A DNA stretch of 64,000 bases from Anas platyrhynchos (taxonomy: Eukaryota; Chordata; Aves; Anseriformes; Anatidae), in assembly GCF_047663525.1 (NCBI RefSeq), contig NC_092606.1, positions 5,206,501-5,270,500 of the forward strand. Direction: 5' to 3'. The notes under the pieces are model-generated. The model saw only the letters and a program-made list of their open reading frames with translations, was not told the DNA's origin and ran no database searches. Positions 35,971 through 49,200 of this stretch are shown in pieces (position 1 is the first letter of the stretch; the number at the start of each line of letters is the position of its first letter). The position numbers and the translations under genes are program-made.

Positions 35971-38900
35971 ATGTCGGGCGGCGCGGCTCGGCGGTACGTG
36001 GCGGCCGCGCTGGGCCGGTGCCGGGCCCGGGGGCTGCCGCTGTGGGAGCCGCTGAGGGAACGGCTCCCGGGCCGCGGGGTGACGCCTTTAGGAACGGGGG
36101 GAGCCGCTGCCGCCGCCGCGGCGGCTGTCGTCTTGCCGCTGTTGCCGCCGCTGCCGCCGCGGAGGCATCTGTCGTCGCGGTGAGGCGCTGAGGGGGGGAG
36201 GTGGGGGGGGGGTGAAGGGGGTGAGGGGTGAGGGGGGGGAGAAGGGTGAGGGGGGTGTGAGGGGGTTTAGGGGGTGCTGAGGGGGCTGTGAGGGGGGTTT
36301 GGTGGGTGCTGAGGGTGTTTAGGGGGTGCTGAGGGGGATTTAAGGGGTGCTGAGGGGGTTGTGGGGATGCTGAGGGGGGTGAGGGAATGTTGAGGGGACT
36401 GTGAGGGGGTTTTGGGGGTGCTGAGGAGGGTTTTTGGGGTGCTGGGGGGTTTAGGGGATTTTGAGGGGGCTGTGAGGGGGGTTAGGAGGTGCTGAGGGGG
36501 CTGTGAGGGGGTTTTGGGGGGTGCTGAGGGGGTTTGGGGGGGCTGAGGGGGCTGTGAGGGGTGTAGGGGGCGCTGAGGGGGTTTTCGGGGTGCTGAGGGG
36601 GTTTTGAGAGTGCTGAGGGGGATGAGGGAGCGTTGAGGGGGCTGTGAGGAGGTTTGGGGTGTGCTGAGGGGGTTTTCAGGGTGCTGAAGGGGGTTTAGGG
36701 GGTGCTGAGGGGTCTGTGAGGGGCTTAGGGATTGCTGGGGGGGGTTAAGGGGTGCTGAAAGGGTGCTGAGGGGTTTAGGGGGTGTTGGGGGTGCTGAGGG
36801 GGCTGTGAGGGGGTTTTGGGGGTGCTGAAGAGGGGTTTAAGGGGTGCTCAGGGGTCTGTGATGGGTTGACGGGGTGCTGAGGAGGCTGTGAGGAGGGTTT
36901 TTGGGGTGATGGGGGGTTTAGGGGGTGTTGAGGGGGCTGTGAGGAGGGTTTTCAGGGTGCTGAGGGGGTTTAGGGGGGCGTTGAGGAGGCTGTGAGGGGG
37001 TTTAGGGGGTGGTGGTGGGGGTTGGGGAGCACTGAGAGGGATGAGGGGGCATTTGGGGGGTGCTGAGATGGGTTTAGAAGGTGCTGAGGGGGATTAGGGG
37101 ATGTTGAGGGGGCTGTGAGGGGGGTTGGGGGGCGCTGAGAGGGATGAGAGGGTGCTGAGGGGGCTGTGAGGGCATTTGGGGGGTGCTGAGGGGGGTTTAG
37201 AAGGTGCTGAGGGGGCTGTGAGGGGGTTTTGGGGGTGCTGAGGGGGGTTTGGGACGCTGGGAAAGGTGGGAAAGGAGGTGTTTGCGTGGGGGTGAGGTGG
37301 GAAAGGAGGGATTTTGGGGGGTTTGGGTGGGGGCAAGGTGGGAGAGGGAGGCCTGGGGGGCTGAGGTGGGAAAGGTGGGGTGGGAACTGGCAGCGTCTGG
37401 GGGGGGACGAGGTGGGAAAAGGGGAATCTAGGAGGGTCTGGGGGGGGCAAGTGAGAAAGGTGGGATCTGGGGTGTCTGGTGAGGTAGGAAAGGAGGATTG
37501 GGGGGGTGCTGGGGGTGGAGGGCTGGGGAGCAGGGCTCCGGCAGGGGTGCACGATGCCCTGTGGGAGGCTCAGGGCTGGGGCTCAGCTCTGTGTGCGCAG
37601 TGCTGGGGACAAGCCGCCTCTCTGCTCCTAGGAACCGTCCCGAGGGCAAAGTGCTGGAGACAGTGGGGGTGTTCGAGGCACCGAAGCAGCATGGCAAATA
37701 CGAGACGGGCCAGGTGAGTGCTCCTGGGGCGCGGCGCTGACCCCCTGGGCTCTTTCCACAGCCCTCGGGTGGCTGCGGGACCTGCTGGTGGAAGGCCAGA
37801 GGTTTCACACATTGGCGTGCCTTGTCCCTGCTGGGTCTGCAGTTTGTCAGTCATCTGACAACGGCGAGCCGATAAGAATCTGCAACCTGACAGAGCTGCT
37901 CGTGCAGAGAGATTTGCTCTGCGGGTTTTATTTAAGCATTTTCTCCCCTTAGCAGCAAAAGAACCAATTGCTGAATCCGAGACACAGCAGCTGAACTTGG
38001 CATTGGTGCGTGTACGACTCGCAGATCTGTTTGTGTTCCTGGGCAGTCCCTTGTGTCCTGCTCGCCCTTCTGCACGTGGGATGTTCCAGTGCTTTGTTAC
38101 TGGTGGAGCCGTTCAGTTTTATGGGACAGAGGGGACGTGGATTTGTTCTCTCGTCCCAAACTGTTCTTGTTCCCTCTCTGTTTTTGCTGTGCTGGTTATA
38201 CCTGCGTTCCCATCTAGCACATTCAGTCTTGTTCTAAGTGTTTCTCGTTAACTGAGGTAGCTTTTTCCTTAGATATTTTCAGAAAAGGGGCTTTTGGGCT
38301 CGTGCTTCCTGTTGTATCTAAGCTGACTGAAGCCAGCTGTGTATTCAAACACAATTATTTGTTCCTTTCAGCTCTTTCTTCACAGCGTGTTTGGCTATCG
38401 AGGAATAGTTCTGTTTCCCTGGCAAGCCAGGCTCTATGATCGAGATGTTGCTTCTCCTGTCACAGAAAAGTAAGGCTTCTTTCACGTTTATATGCTATTG
38501 TGCTGCTACATTTACATTTCCTAGCAAGTTTCCTGCTTCTTGAGGGGCAGCGGTGTGGTTCTGTTTTGTGTGAAGATGAACTGGAAGAGGGGTGCTCAAA
38601 TAAGAGACATTGCATTGGTTTTCTGCTAGAGACTGGATGGAAGTATGAAGGAAGAGTGTGTGCATGAGAGAGAAAGGGGAGAAAATATCCTGCCTTCTTT
38701 TTAATAAAGCAAAACTTAGTTTTGCTTTGCTTAGTGTAACTTGCTCCTGTGTTAAAATTACAGGCTGCTTCCTTTATAGGTTGCCAGTGAGTTGGATTTG
38801 TCAGCAGCCTTCCCCCCACTGTCCACTTTCAACCCCCCTAGGCCAAGTTCATCCTTCTGTTGATTGAGTCACCATTCACTTCTCTGCTCTCTTCAATTTG

Positions 38901-41900
38901 TTTTCCCCTGAGTCGTTTTGGAGGCGTGCCAGTGAGTGTTCGGACTTGGAAGGGGGTGAGAAGTGAGCAGATAGAGAGTAAGAGGGCAGTAGGAGAGTAA
39001 GAGCCCAGCCAGGAGGCTGGGCTGAGCAGAGAGAACTTCTGAGTTGTCTGAAAAGAGAGAAGTGCTTGGGAAAAACACCGCTGGTTGTCATCTCAGCTCA
39101 CCTAGTGTTGTACGAGTGGCTGATGTGAGTTTAATTTGGGTGGAATTGAGCAATTACAGCCTGTGAAATGCATTTTAAGAAGTTGTTGGCTATGAACGTG
39201 CTTGGTCCTGTTAACAAAGGCTTGCTGCTGTCTTGAAGTGAGCTCCCTCCCGTTCCGAGTCCCAGCTGAAGCAGGGGTTAGTGTGTTTGTGTTCGCGCTC
39301 AGTGCTCTGCTTTTCTCTTCAGGAGTGAGAACGCGGCAGGCCATGGTTCCAAAGAGGTCAAGGGCAAAACGCATACCTACTACCAGGTGCTAATAGATGC
39401 CCGGGATTGTCCACATATAGTAAGTAATGAATGTCACCTTGCTGTTGAAACTCAGATCATCTCTGATGTGAAGGCTTTTCTGTCAGTGGCTGTAGCTCTA
39501 AGTGGTTGTGATGGCTACCTTGGGTCTTTGTCTTGGGGTTGTTTGGACCTTGTAGGACAGATTTGTTTTTCAAGACGTAATTTCCCTGAGAAAACTATTC
39601 TGGAATGTCATGTGACTGTTTTCTGGATAATGTTTACCCTTTCCAACCTCACTTCCTTGTCCTGTTGGCATTCCTTTTCTGGTGCGTGGAAGTAATTATA
39701 AATGTGGGTTGCAGCACTGAAAATGCTCTCCACCTGTTTTAGAGAAGAATTAGTCCAGAGGAACTTAAAAGTGGGCATGTTCTGAGGTGAATTGGTTACA
39801 TAAACCAAATGTTATGTGCTGTACAAAGAACGATAGTAAACTGAAGCACAAGTGCAAACTGACATGCAGCAGTCTGTTCTGAAAGACTTAAACGTCTCTT
39901 TTCTCAGTCTCAGAGATCACAGACAGAAGCAGTGACGTTCCTGGCAAATCATGATGACAGCAGAGCCCTCTATGCCATACCAGGTGGGTAAGGGGTGCCT
40001 CTAAACTCTGGAGACGTGGGTTGTCATGAGGTGAGCTCAAAACAGTCTTGAAAGTTTACTCCTACCAGTGAAGCAGCAGAGCACTTAGGGCATTCCTGTA
40101 TTAGACCTGTCTGTGCTTTAGGGCCCTGCTAGAAAAAACAGAATTACTAAAATATGTGAAGCCATTTTGGGGAGATATCAGTTGGGCAGACTCTGATCAG
40201 ACAAAGGCATGACTACGCTGAGCTAGGGAGACACAAATCCCATACGCACACCCTGGTGTATACGAGCTCTTCTGCTTTATTTATTACCAGGACCACTACC
40301 TACCTTTCTCATCGTGTGCATTTCGTGCCCAGAGTCCTTCTGGGAATCATCCCAGAATCCATCCTATGCAGAAATCTCCCAGGAGAACACTGCTGAGTTT
40401 ATTACTGGCCCATTTCCTCCCTTCTTGCTTGCAATCATGGTATCAACATTGATTTCTGCTACCAAGTCTTTTCATTAACTTCTCACTAGTGTGATCTGTT
40501 TCTCTGCTGGGGCCTTTGAGCTGCTCTTTGCTGGAAGCTCAACTGCTTCTGGGGTTTCTTTTCCAGGTTTAGACTACGTAAGCCATGAAGATATCCTTCC
40601 CTACAGCTCTACCGATCAAGTGCCCATCCAGCACGAGCTCTTTGAGAGGTTTCTCATGTACGACCAAACAAAAGGTAACTTCTGTCCTCTGAGGTAAATC
40701 CCCAGAGCCAGCCAGATGCTTGGGGTGTCTGTGACAATTATCAAGAGGCCATTATCTTGGATACAGCGTGAAAATCGTGGTCTGGTTTGGATTTTGTTAC
40801 AGTAAAGCCTCCTTTAAGTAATCGTTTGTAACTCTGCAGGCAGTTGCTTGGGGATGTGGCTGCAACATGCTTATGAACTCCAATCTTTCCCTCCCCACAG
40901 TTCCACCTTTTGTAGCAAGGGATACGCTGTGTGCGTGGCAGGAGAAGAACCACCCCTGGCTGGAGCTCTCCGATGTGCACCGAGAAACCACAGAGAACAT
41001 CCGAGTCACGGTCATCCCTTTCTATATGGGCATGCGGGTAGGTGTGTGCTGCATCTGGCTGCATTAGTGCTGTGAGCTGGTTCACTTGCATGTTTTTCTG
41101 AGGGCAGTTCACTCACTGAAGGTACCTTCTGCTCACTGGCGAAATCACTTTTTAATCCCAGTTGTAATTTTGTTGTCATTATGTCCAGCAGAGGTATGAG
41201 TATGAAAATATTTGTCATCACTGTTCTGGAGAATAACTCCTGCAGATTGGCTTTCTCCTGTTATTTGTAGGATGGGGAATACCCTGGGCTTCTCTGCAGA
41301 ACACTGTTAGCAAGATATTTAGGAAAACTTGTAAACTGTCTCTTTACTGCCTCAGTTGCAGCTGGGCATGTGCGTAAGGTGGCACCAAGGCCATCTGCCC
41401 AGATAACAAGCCTGTTATCCTGCCAGTGGTGAGGTCGGCAGGTGCTGACCCGCTTCCCGGCTCTGATGCAGGTTGCAGGGTTTGGCTACAGACTGGATTT
41501 AGCTGGTAACCACGCACACTTCATAGCATCTTCACGTGGGACTCCCAAAATAATAAGGCTCTAATAGACTTCTGAGCAGGAGGGCTGGGAATTACAGCAG
41601 CAGTTTGAGTTCTGAGCACAGCTGCTGTGACGGGCGAATGTTCTGGCGTGGAGCTGCAGCTTCTGTGGAGCCCGAGTGATGTTTGTCCTAACCTTGTTGG
41701 GGAAAACAGGTGCCTGAAAGCAAGGAAACGGAGGAAACGGGTGGTTCTAGAGCTGTAGAAAGTGCATAATTAAGATGGAGATCAACCCTCCCTAGTCATG
41801 AGATCCCTGCCAACCTCCCAGCTCGTGATTACATGTCTCGAGCAGAGCCAGTGCCAGGCGGTAACTGCTGGGCTGCTTCGGGGAGCAGCTGTCCCTGCGC

Positions 41901-44392
41901 TCATGTGAGTTGTCTGCGTCAGGCTGGCGTGGAGCGAGAGCCCCTGTGCTTGTGCTGTGCTGACAGCTGAAGAGGTTTTGGCGCTGAGCGTTGAAGGGCA
42001 GCTGCTAAAGTCTTTTGTTTCTCTTGACAGGAAGCCCAGAATTCCCATGTCTACTGGGTAAGTGCCTTTTGTTTTGCGAAGCAGCTAAAGGGAAGGAGTT
42101 TATTTGCTGTGGCATCACTGCCGTGTGATAAGCTCTGAGGGAGAGTAGCCCTTGCCTGGCAACTGTTTCCCAGTATCGGCTGTGGGTTATCAACTGTTTG
42201 CAGCTGATGCTCGTTGTTAATAACAATTTCTCTTCCATCCAGTGGCGCTACTGTATTCGCTTGGAGAACCTTGACAGCGAAGTGGTACAGCTCCGAGAAC
42301 GGCACTGGAGGATATTTAGCTTGTCTGGCACCTTAGAAACAGTCCGAGGCCGCGGTGTTGTGGGAAGGGTAGGTATTGTGCAGCAGCGGGCAAACGAAAT
42401 ATGTGGAATAGAAAATAGGCAGTGGGGAAAAAAAAAAAAAGTAAGGTTTTTATTTGGTGTTAGTTAGTGTGAATTGAAACCTCACAGTGAGTGTTAAAGA
42501 ATGCTCGTAACTGGTGCCAAATGTCATAATGAAGATTGTGATTCTCTTTTTCTTCTCGTTGTGTACATCTGTTGATGCCTGTCTGTGGAGGAATCCAAAG
42601 ATCCGTTGCTGATGTAGAGTGGTCTCTTCTTGTCTCCTCAGGAGCCAGTTTTATCCAAAGAACAGCCAGCATTTCAGTACAGCAGTCACGTCTCCCTGCA
42701 GGCATCCAGTGGTCACATGTGGTAAGAAGCACTTATTACTGCGGTAGTGGTTTAGATGTAGGACCCCACAGCGCTCAGCTGGGATGCAGAGTTTGCAGTC
42801 TGGAGTTGTGGCTTCAAGGTGGGTGGAAACGGACTGGCCGGGACGCATTTGGTAATTAAAAGGGGTCTTTGTACAAGCAGCTTCTTGGTAGCACTGATCC
42901 TAGCTCGTGGTAAGGAGAGCTCTTGAGGCTCTGTACCAAGAGAGGCTCCGGGTGAACTTCTCCTCCTCCTCTGGTCTGTGCTGGGCTGGACTGAAAAGAC
43001 ATGAAGCAATTCTCCATCACCTGCTGCTGCACTCAGTTTCTGCCCTTTTCAGTGCTTGCTGCAAGGGACGAGGCTTCACGCTGGTGTTTCCCTAGGCAGC
43101 AGAGGTGTGTGCACAAGGATTCCTGCTCTTTGGAGGGGACTGCCCTTTTGCTGGGCTTTGGTTTTTGTCCCTGAGTGAAGCTGTGCAGTTCTGTGTCCAC
43201 AAAGAATTAGCTTGTAGGGTCACTCCAGCCAAGGCCTTCAGTTTAATTTGCACCCAAGTCCCCTCCTGTCTCAGTGCGGGCAGGAAGGGGCTCAGCCCGA
43301 GGTGTTTTTCTGCTGTGCTGTGGGGTTAAAGCAATTTCCTCTTGTTTTACATTTCAACTGGGTTAGCGCATTCAGTGTTGTCTCTGAAGAAGAAACGTGC
43401 AGCCACCTCTCGCCTGCTGTGTGACAGGTCTCTCTGGTCTCAGCAAATCTGTTTCAGATGTTAAGCTGCCTTTGAGTTGGGGAAAAATGTGAGAGCAGCT
43501 TTTTGTCTACCAGATACAGCCGTGTTTGACACGTTCTGCACTGTGAGTGGCCTGAATGTATGTCCTGGGGAACAGAAATAGACGTAGTGTTTGCATTTTT
43601 TGCCCCCCTTTCTCTGCATACGCCCTGAAGGGAAGGAGATAAAGGCTCTGAAGCTCAGAACTGCTCAGCTTGAAGTTGTTTTCTGTTGTGTGCTTTCTGT
43701 GACGTGAGACCCGTTACTCTCTGCGGCACAGCGCTCTGCGTTTCAGGGCAGTGGGACTGCTTCCAGGGACATGGCAAATCCCTCGTGCGTTCAGGGACAG
43801 CCAGACTCGGTTCTTCAGTGCCCTTTTCTGAAATGCAAAGCAGGAGCTGCTGCAAATTGCATCTGTAATGAGATTTGGTGTTATCACAGACGACTGGTGG
43901 GGCTTCTGCCAGGGAACACGCATCCGAATTCACTTGTAATCGGTTTGTAAAAATAGCTCTGGTGGTTCTGCCTCCTGTGGGACGGGTGTGAGGTAAACAC
44001 TGCTGCAGATGCTTGGAGTGCGCTCACCTCCTGGAGGATCCAATCGTGACATCTTTATTCAGGAAAAGTGGATTAGAGATGTGATGTAAACTGCCCGGGA
44101 GCCTTCCAATAAATGAGTCATCTTGGCAGAGATGTGCTCGCTGCCGAGCCGACCTTGCAAACGCAGCCCCAGAGCCCCTCTGCAGGATACAGACGAGCTT
44201 GTTTCTTACCTCCTAGCTGCTGACGACTGGGCTGAGTGTTCCCTGCCCTCAGCGTGATCTCTGCCCTTATTTTGCAGGGGCACTTTCCGATTTGAGAGGC
44301 CCGACGGCTCCCACTTCGATGTCCGAATCCCACCCTTTTCTCTGGAAAGCAACAAAGACGAGAAGACCCCCCCGTCCGGCCTTCACTGGTAG
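35971..44392 (+). CDS. POLDIP2: POLDIP2 (polymerase delta-interacting protein 2, PDIP38)
   Basis: Eleven exons: 35971-36179, 37632-37713, 38372-38469, 39323-39419, 39908-39983, 40567-40674, 40901-41037, 42031-42057, 42243-42368, 42642-42721, 44278-44392; 384 residues (human 368). It is a mitochondrial and nuclear protein that binds DNA polymerase delta p50/PCNA and regulates the ClpXP protease and lipoylation. The N-terminus (about 70 residues, Arg/Ala/Leu-rich, ending RRHLSSR) is a mitochondrial presequence. Next comes the YccV-like domain (VFGYRGIVLFPWQARLYDRD, KTHTYYQVLIDARDCPH), then the ApaG/DUF525 domain (YCIRLENLDSEVVQLRERHW, GRGVVGREPVLS) ending PPSGLHW. Exon 8 is a 27-base microexon coding EAQNSHVYW. 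Intron 1 is filled with a G-rich minisatellite. Confidence 0.97.
36195..37500. repeat. G-rich minisatellite in POLDIP2 intron 1
   Basis: About 1.05 kb (to roughly 37250) of imperfect tandem units built from GGTGCTGAGGGGG, GCTGTGAGGGGG and GGTTTAGGG, repeating about every 20-60 bases. It is followed by about 250 bases of a different unit containing GAGGTGGGAAAGG. The non-template strand is strongly G-rich with many runs of four to eight G. It starts about 15 bases after the exon 1 donor. Confidence 0.85.
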
Positions 44393-44750
44393 AGCAGCGG
44401 GAGCGCCGGGACCCACCGAGAACTGTGTGTGTTGTAGCCCTTTGCCTCCCCCTCGTGCCGCAGCCAGGAACACGGAGCTTTTAAACATTTTAAACCATTT
44501 TCGTTTTAACCGTTGTCTAACGGGGGAGGCTGTTTGTTTTCTTTTTTTTTTTTTTTTTTGGAACTTTAGTACTGGCTCTCTCAGGCTGCTTGTAACCATA
44601 AGCTGTGTTACCGTTAACCCTTCCCTTCGTGGCAGCCGCTGGGGTTGGAGCTGGGGGCCGTCGAGCTGTGCTGCTGCAGAAGATTTCCCCTCAGCGAGCC
44701 TGGAACCTCTCCACTGTGTTGTGAATTCTCTGCCATGTGAGGTTTCTCCT

Positions 44751-44756
44751 AATAAA
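44751..44756 (+). terminator. Poly(A) signal of POLDIP2
   Basis: AATAAA 359 bases after the POLDIP2 stop codon, the first canonical signal downstream. Confidence 0.65.
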
Positions 44757-44789
44757 CTGGCCCTTCCAGTTGCAACCAGTCTTCCTTTA

Positions 44790-46150
44790 TAATCCGAGGC
44801 CCTGGGCTTTGCCTCCTGGCTCCCTCCTCGCCCAGCTGTAAAGAGGAATTGGCCCAGCCAGAAGGCAGCAGCGAGGATGTGTTTGGGGAGCTCAGCTTCC
44901 CTCGCGAGGTGCAGCCTTCCTGCAATGCAGCTGCTTTCTGGGATCAAGCCAGCGTGTGGCAGAGCAGCGTGTAAGCCGCGCTCCCCCTTGCTCAGCCTGC
45001 CTGGGCTCTGTGCTAGAGCAATGCAAAGCTCGTTTTGTGCTCGTTTTGGGCGCAGAGGGGGAGAGGTGTGTTGTGAGCAGTCTGCCGGGTGCCTTCGTGT
45101 GCAGCTGCGGTAGTGCAGGGGAGCTAAGGGCGTGTGGGCAAGCAGCCCCCTGCCCCAGGAGGGCTTGCTGAGCTCTAGGAATACAAAACGTGGCTGTTTT
45201 CTTGAGAGTTTGTGCTTTGCCAGGAATTGATTGTTTTAACCTGAAGTAGCCGCCCGCAGTGAGGTAGCGCCTGGCTGCTGCTCTTGCTCACTCAGCTCAG
45301 CGGGGTGTGATTTTGGGTCCTGTGTGCCGCGGGCCCTGCACAGGTCAGTTAAATGCCTGTAAGCTTACCGTGCGGGGATCTGTGGGGGTTTTACTTCTAC
45401 GTGTGTAGGGCCACCGTGCAAATCAGCAGCTCCAAGGGCTGGGAGCCTTCCCGACTGCTGCTGCCTGTCTCAGGCGGGGGCTCTGCAGGGGGCAGAGGCT
45501 TTTTGGTGGCTTTGTGATGGGAAGCCTAGGCAGAAAGATTCTCAAACTGCTCCTTTCTCTAGGCTTGCTTAAATAGCGAGGGATAAATCACTTACGGGAC
45601 TGTTTTTCCTGATTTTCTTGAGTCCTGTCCTCTTTGCTTTTGGCTCTGGAGGCAGTGTGGGGCTGTCACAGCTGGTGGGCAAGGAGGGGGAGAGCCTGGA
45701 TGCTGTTCTACAGCCAGCAGCCACCTGTATAAGGAGAATTAATTACTACTGCTTAAATAATGCTTGTTTTTCACCCGTCTTTTCCATTCTGTGACTTTTT
45801 TTCCCTGTCAGGCAGGGCGTTGCTCTGCACTACAGCCTCCCTGCCTGCCCCTGGGGGTGCCGACCTCATCCTCCTGGGCAATCACACCGCTGCTGTCAAT
45901 GCTTAACCTTATTTTTCGGGAAACCCTGACCCTATTTCTCGGGAAACACTATTTGTCAGGAATCGAGTGTCAGGAATTGATTAGAATGGATTGTCAGGCA
46001 TTTATTAATGAAAATCCGTTGTCAAGAATCGCTTGAAAAACAAAAAGGCGGCGGGGCACGGGGATCTGTACGGACACCACCAATAAACTGCTGAAGGAGC
46101 GCTTCGCTCTCCTGCTTCTTATTTATTTCCCCGCGGAGCCGCCCCCTCTT
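44790..46150. other. Intergenic region between POLDIP2 and TSR1
   Basis: About 1.4 kb with no gene that I can support. Its right end contains a small cluster of repeated motifs: TCGGGAAAC twice (45915, 45939) and GTCAGGAAT-like words four times (45955, 45969, 45992, 46021). This region is where the human 17q11.2-type block meets the 17p13.3-type block. Confidence 0.5.
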
Positions 46151-46209
46151 CTCCACCGTCCCTCGGCGCCGCCATTTTGTGCCCTCCTCCTCCTTATCCC
46201 CCCTCCCTC

Positions 46210-46260
46210 TGACGTCACGGCCGCCGCCGCCGGAAGTGACGTTGGGCGGGCGGCGGAAGT
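46210..46260 (+). promoter_or_regulatory. TSR1 core promoter with CRE and ETS motifs
   Basis: A perfect palindromic CRE, TGACGTCA, is at 46210-46217; CGGAAGTGACG (ETS joined to a half CRE) starts at 46231; a second CGGAAGT is at 46254-46260, 22 bases before the TSR1 ATG. ETS/CRE promoters are typical of housekeeping and ribosome-biogenesis genes. Confidence 0.6.
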
Positions 46261-46281
46261 GGCGGGCGGTGAGGCGGCAGC

Positions 46282-49200
46282 ATGGCGGGCGCGCACCGGG
46301 CCGGGCCGCTGAAGCAGCAGAACAAGGCCCACAAGGGCGGCAAGCGGCGGGGGGCCGCGGGTGAGCGGGGAGGGCCCCGGGAAGGCTCCGGGAGTGCCCC
46401 GGGAGGGTCCCGAGTTGCTTCAGACGCTTCCTGACCGGTTTTTGTTCTTCCCCCCCCCTCCCCTCAGGCAGAGTCCCCGTGAAGGTGCAGAGCCGCCGGC
46501 AGCGCCGCGAGCTGGGCAGGGCGGACCGGAGGCACCAGGCCCTGCAGCTCCGCCGGCAGCGCAAGGAGGCGGTGAGGGGCTGGGGGGGGGGGTTGGGGGG
46601 GCTGGGGGAGGGTCACAGCCGTGGTGCTGCGGCTGGATGGGGTTTGGCAGCGGAAAGTTTCCCGAATCTTGCGTGTTTGTGCAGGGTTTGAGGAGTTTTC
46701 TGGTGTAAAAGCTCACAGGTAGCTGATAGGGCTGCAGGGAGTGGCCTCGAGTTTGGTGTTTGGGCTGGAGAAGAGGAGGCTCAGGGGAGGCCTCGTTGCT
46801 CTCTGCAGCTCCCTGAAGGGAAGGGGTGGGGAGCTGGGGTCGGCCTCTGCTCACAGGTAACCAGTGATAGGACCGGAGGGAATGGCCTCAAGTTGTGCCA
46901 GGGGAGGTTCAGGTTGGGAATGAGGAGACATTGCTGCTCAGGAAGAGCAGTCAGGCACTGGGACGGGTTGCCCAGGGAGGTGGTGGCATCACTGTCCCTG
47001 GGGGCGTTCAAGGAATGGGTAGGTGTGGTGCTTGGGGACGTGGTTTAGTGGGTGGCAGTGGTGGTAGGGGGGTGGTTGGACCAGATGATCCTGAAGGGCT
47101 TTTCCAACCTTAATAATTCTGTAGTTCTGCTGCTTGGGGTCTCTGGGGCTACTGAGGCATTACAGGGCTGAGCAAAGCTTCCTGGCGCTGGGGTTCACAC
47201 TCTTGGAGCTCTGCCTGCAGGTGCTGGCGGAGAAGCGGAATTTGGGCAGCAGGGATGGGCCCCCGCACCTGGTGGTTGTGGTGCCGCTGCACGGCAGGGC
47301 TGCAGCACACGACGCCCTCCGCCTGCTGCAGAGCCAGGACTCGGCCATTCTGCGCGTGGACGAGGGGAAGGCTGGGGGCTTCGCCCTCCTCTGCCCCCAG
47401 CTCAAGCAGCGCTGGCGGTTTGTGACAGCGCAGACAGGTGAGGAAACGCTGCTGGTCTGGGAAGTTTTGGCTCCAAACTCGTGGCAGCCCCACTAACGGA
47501 GGTGTTTTGTGCACAGGGGATCTGCACGCTGCCTTAGACCTAGCCAAAGTCGCCGACTCCCTCCTGTTCATCTTGGATCCTGCGGAAGGCTGGGACAGCG
47601 CAGGGGAGTACTGCCTCTCCTGCCTCTTCGCACAGGGGCTCCCCAGCTATGGTAAGAAAGACACATCAGGGGCTTCTTGTGGGCTACAGATCTAAGGGGG
47701 TACTCGATGGGGGCTTAATGTTGTAATAAACAAAAATTTCATACATTAATAGGTGACCACAGGTCTTCAGCATCTCTGTTTCTGCGTATAGGTCAGGTAA
47801 ACGCCACTGTTGTGCTGCCTCTGTGTGTTATCATCCTAACTGGGCAGTGCTAGAGATAAAAAGGAGTCCTTGGTGTCTGTAGGTGCCTGGTGGTTGTTCA
47901 GGCACGTAGAGCAAAAGGATTCAGATGCGTTCTTGCTAAGTTCAGCGCCTCAATCCCTATCTCTATGATCTCTTTTAAAATTTTATATCCGAAGACAAGT
48001 TTTATGTTCTGTTTTCTCTTTTGAAGGGGTGAGACTGCTTCTGTAGCTTGTAGTGTCCATCTCGTTTGGTTGTTTGGGTTGCAGATAGCCAAGGCTGTGT
48101 TAATGCCTGGTGAAAGGGGTGTAAAAACCTAATGGTGACCTCTGCCCTGTGCCATAGCTCTTGCAGTGCCGGGGGGCACTGACTTGCCACCGAAGAAGCG
48201 GATCGACGCCAAGAAGAAACTTTCCAAAATCATCGAGAAGCGCTTTCCAGAGGCCAAGCTCTTCTCCCTGAACACGGAGCAGGAATCCTCGCTGCTGCTC
48301 AGGCACCTCGCCACGCAGAAGCAGCGGCACCTCGCCTTTCGGGACAGGCGGGCTCACCTCCTTGCCTACGCTGCCGAATTCCTGCCCAGCCCAGAGAGCG
48401 ACCGGGTCGGGACCTTGAAGGTCTCCGGTTTTGTCCGGGGACAGCCCCTGGACGTGAACAGCCTGGTGCACATTGTGGGGCACGGGGACTTCCAGATGAG
48501 CCAGGTGGACGCACCCCCCGACCCCCTCTCTTTGAACCCCCGGGTGGTGAAGGGACGAAAGAAGACGCAGGACATGGATGTGCAGGTGAGTGGGAGCTCA
48601 GGGCTTTGCTGGGCCCCTTGAAACACGACGTTTTGAAACTTTCCTCCAGAAAAAGACAATTTGGGGTGTGTGGTCGAGGGCAGGGGGAACAGGGAGCTGT
48701 GCGAAGAGAGGGTAGGTGCAGCTCTGCACACAGCATGTGATTACTGTTAGGTTACAACATAACCAAGGGAGTTCCTGCTGTTACTTGTCCGGGCAGGGAT
48801 ATTTTCTGGCAGGGAGAGTTGTGGGAGGAGTTAGGCCTTTGTTTCAGACCGAGGGCTGGCTTCAGTTGCACCTCTTCCCAGCTGGGGACTCTGCTTTTGG
48901 CCTTCAGGAGGACTGTGTGAACGGCACTGAAGAGATGGAGGAGGATGTAAAGCTCCTGATGAAGGCAGACGCGAGCAAGCAGGAGTCCTTGCAGTCAGAA
49001 GTGGTTCCTGACCCCATGGAAGGGGAGCAGACGTGGCCAACTGAAGAAGAACTGCAGGAAGCAGAGGGTGAGTAGCAGCAGGATTTCCCTGCTTTTCCCT
49101 TGTCTCTGTTTAAGGGGTTGGTAGAATCAGTGGGGTGGCTGTGGAGGAGCCAGGGTTACATCGTCCCTGCCTTGTCGAGGCTCTGACAGATCCTGTGCAG

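Noticed and set aside
44267-44947. 226-codon frame on the minus strand
   Set aside because: Antisense to the POLDIP2 last exon and 3' UTR; no splice context or recognisable protein.
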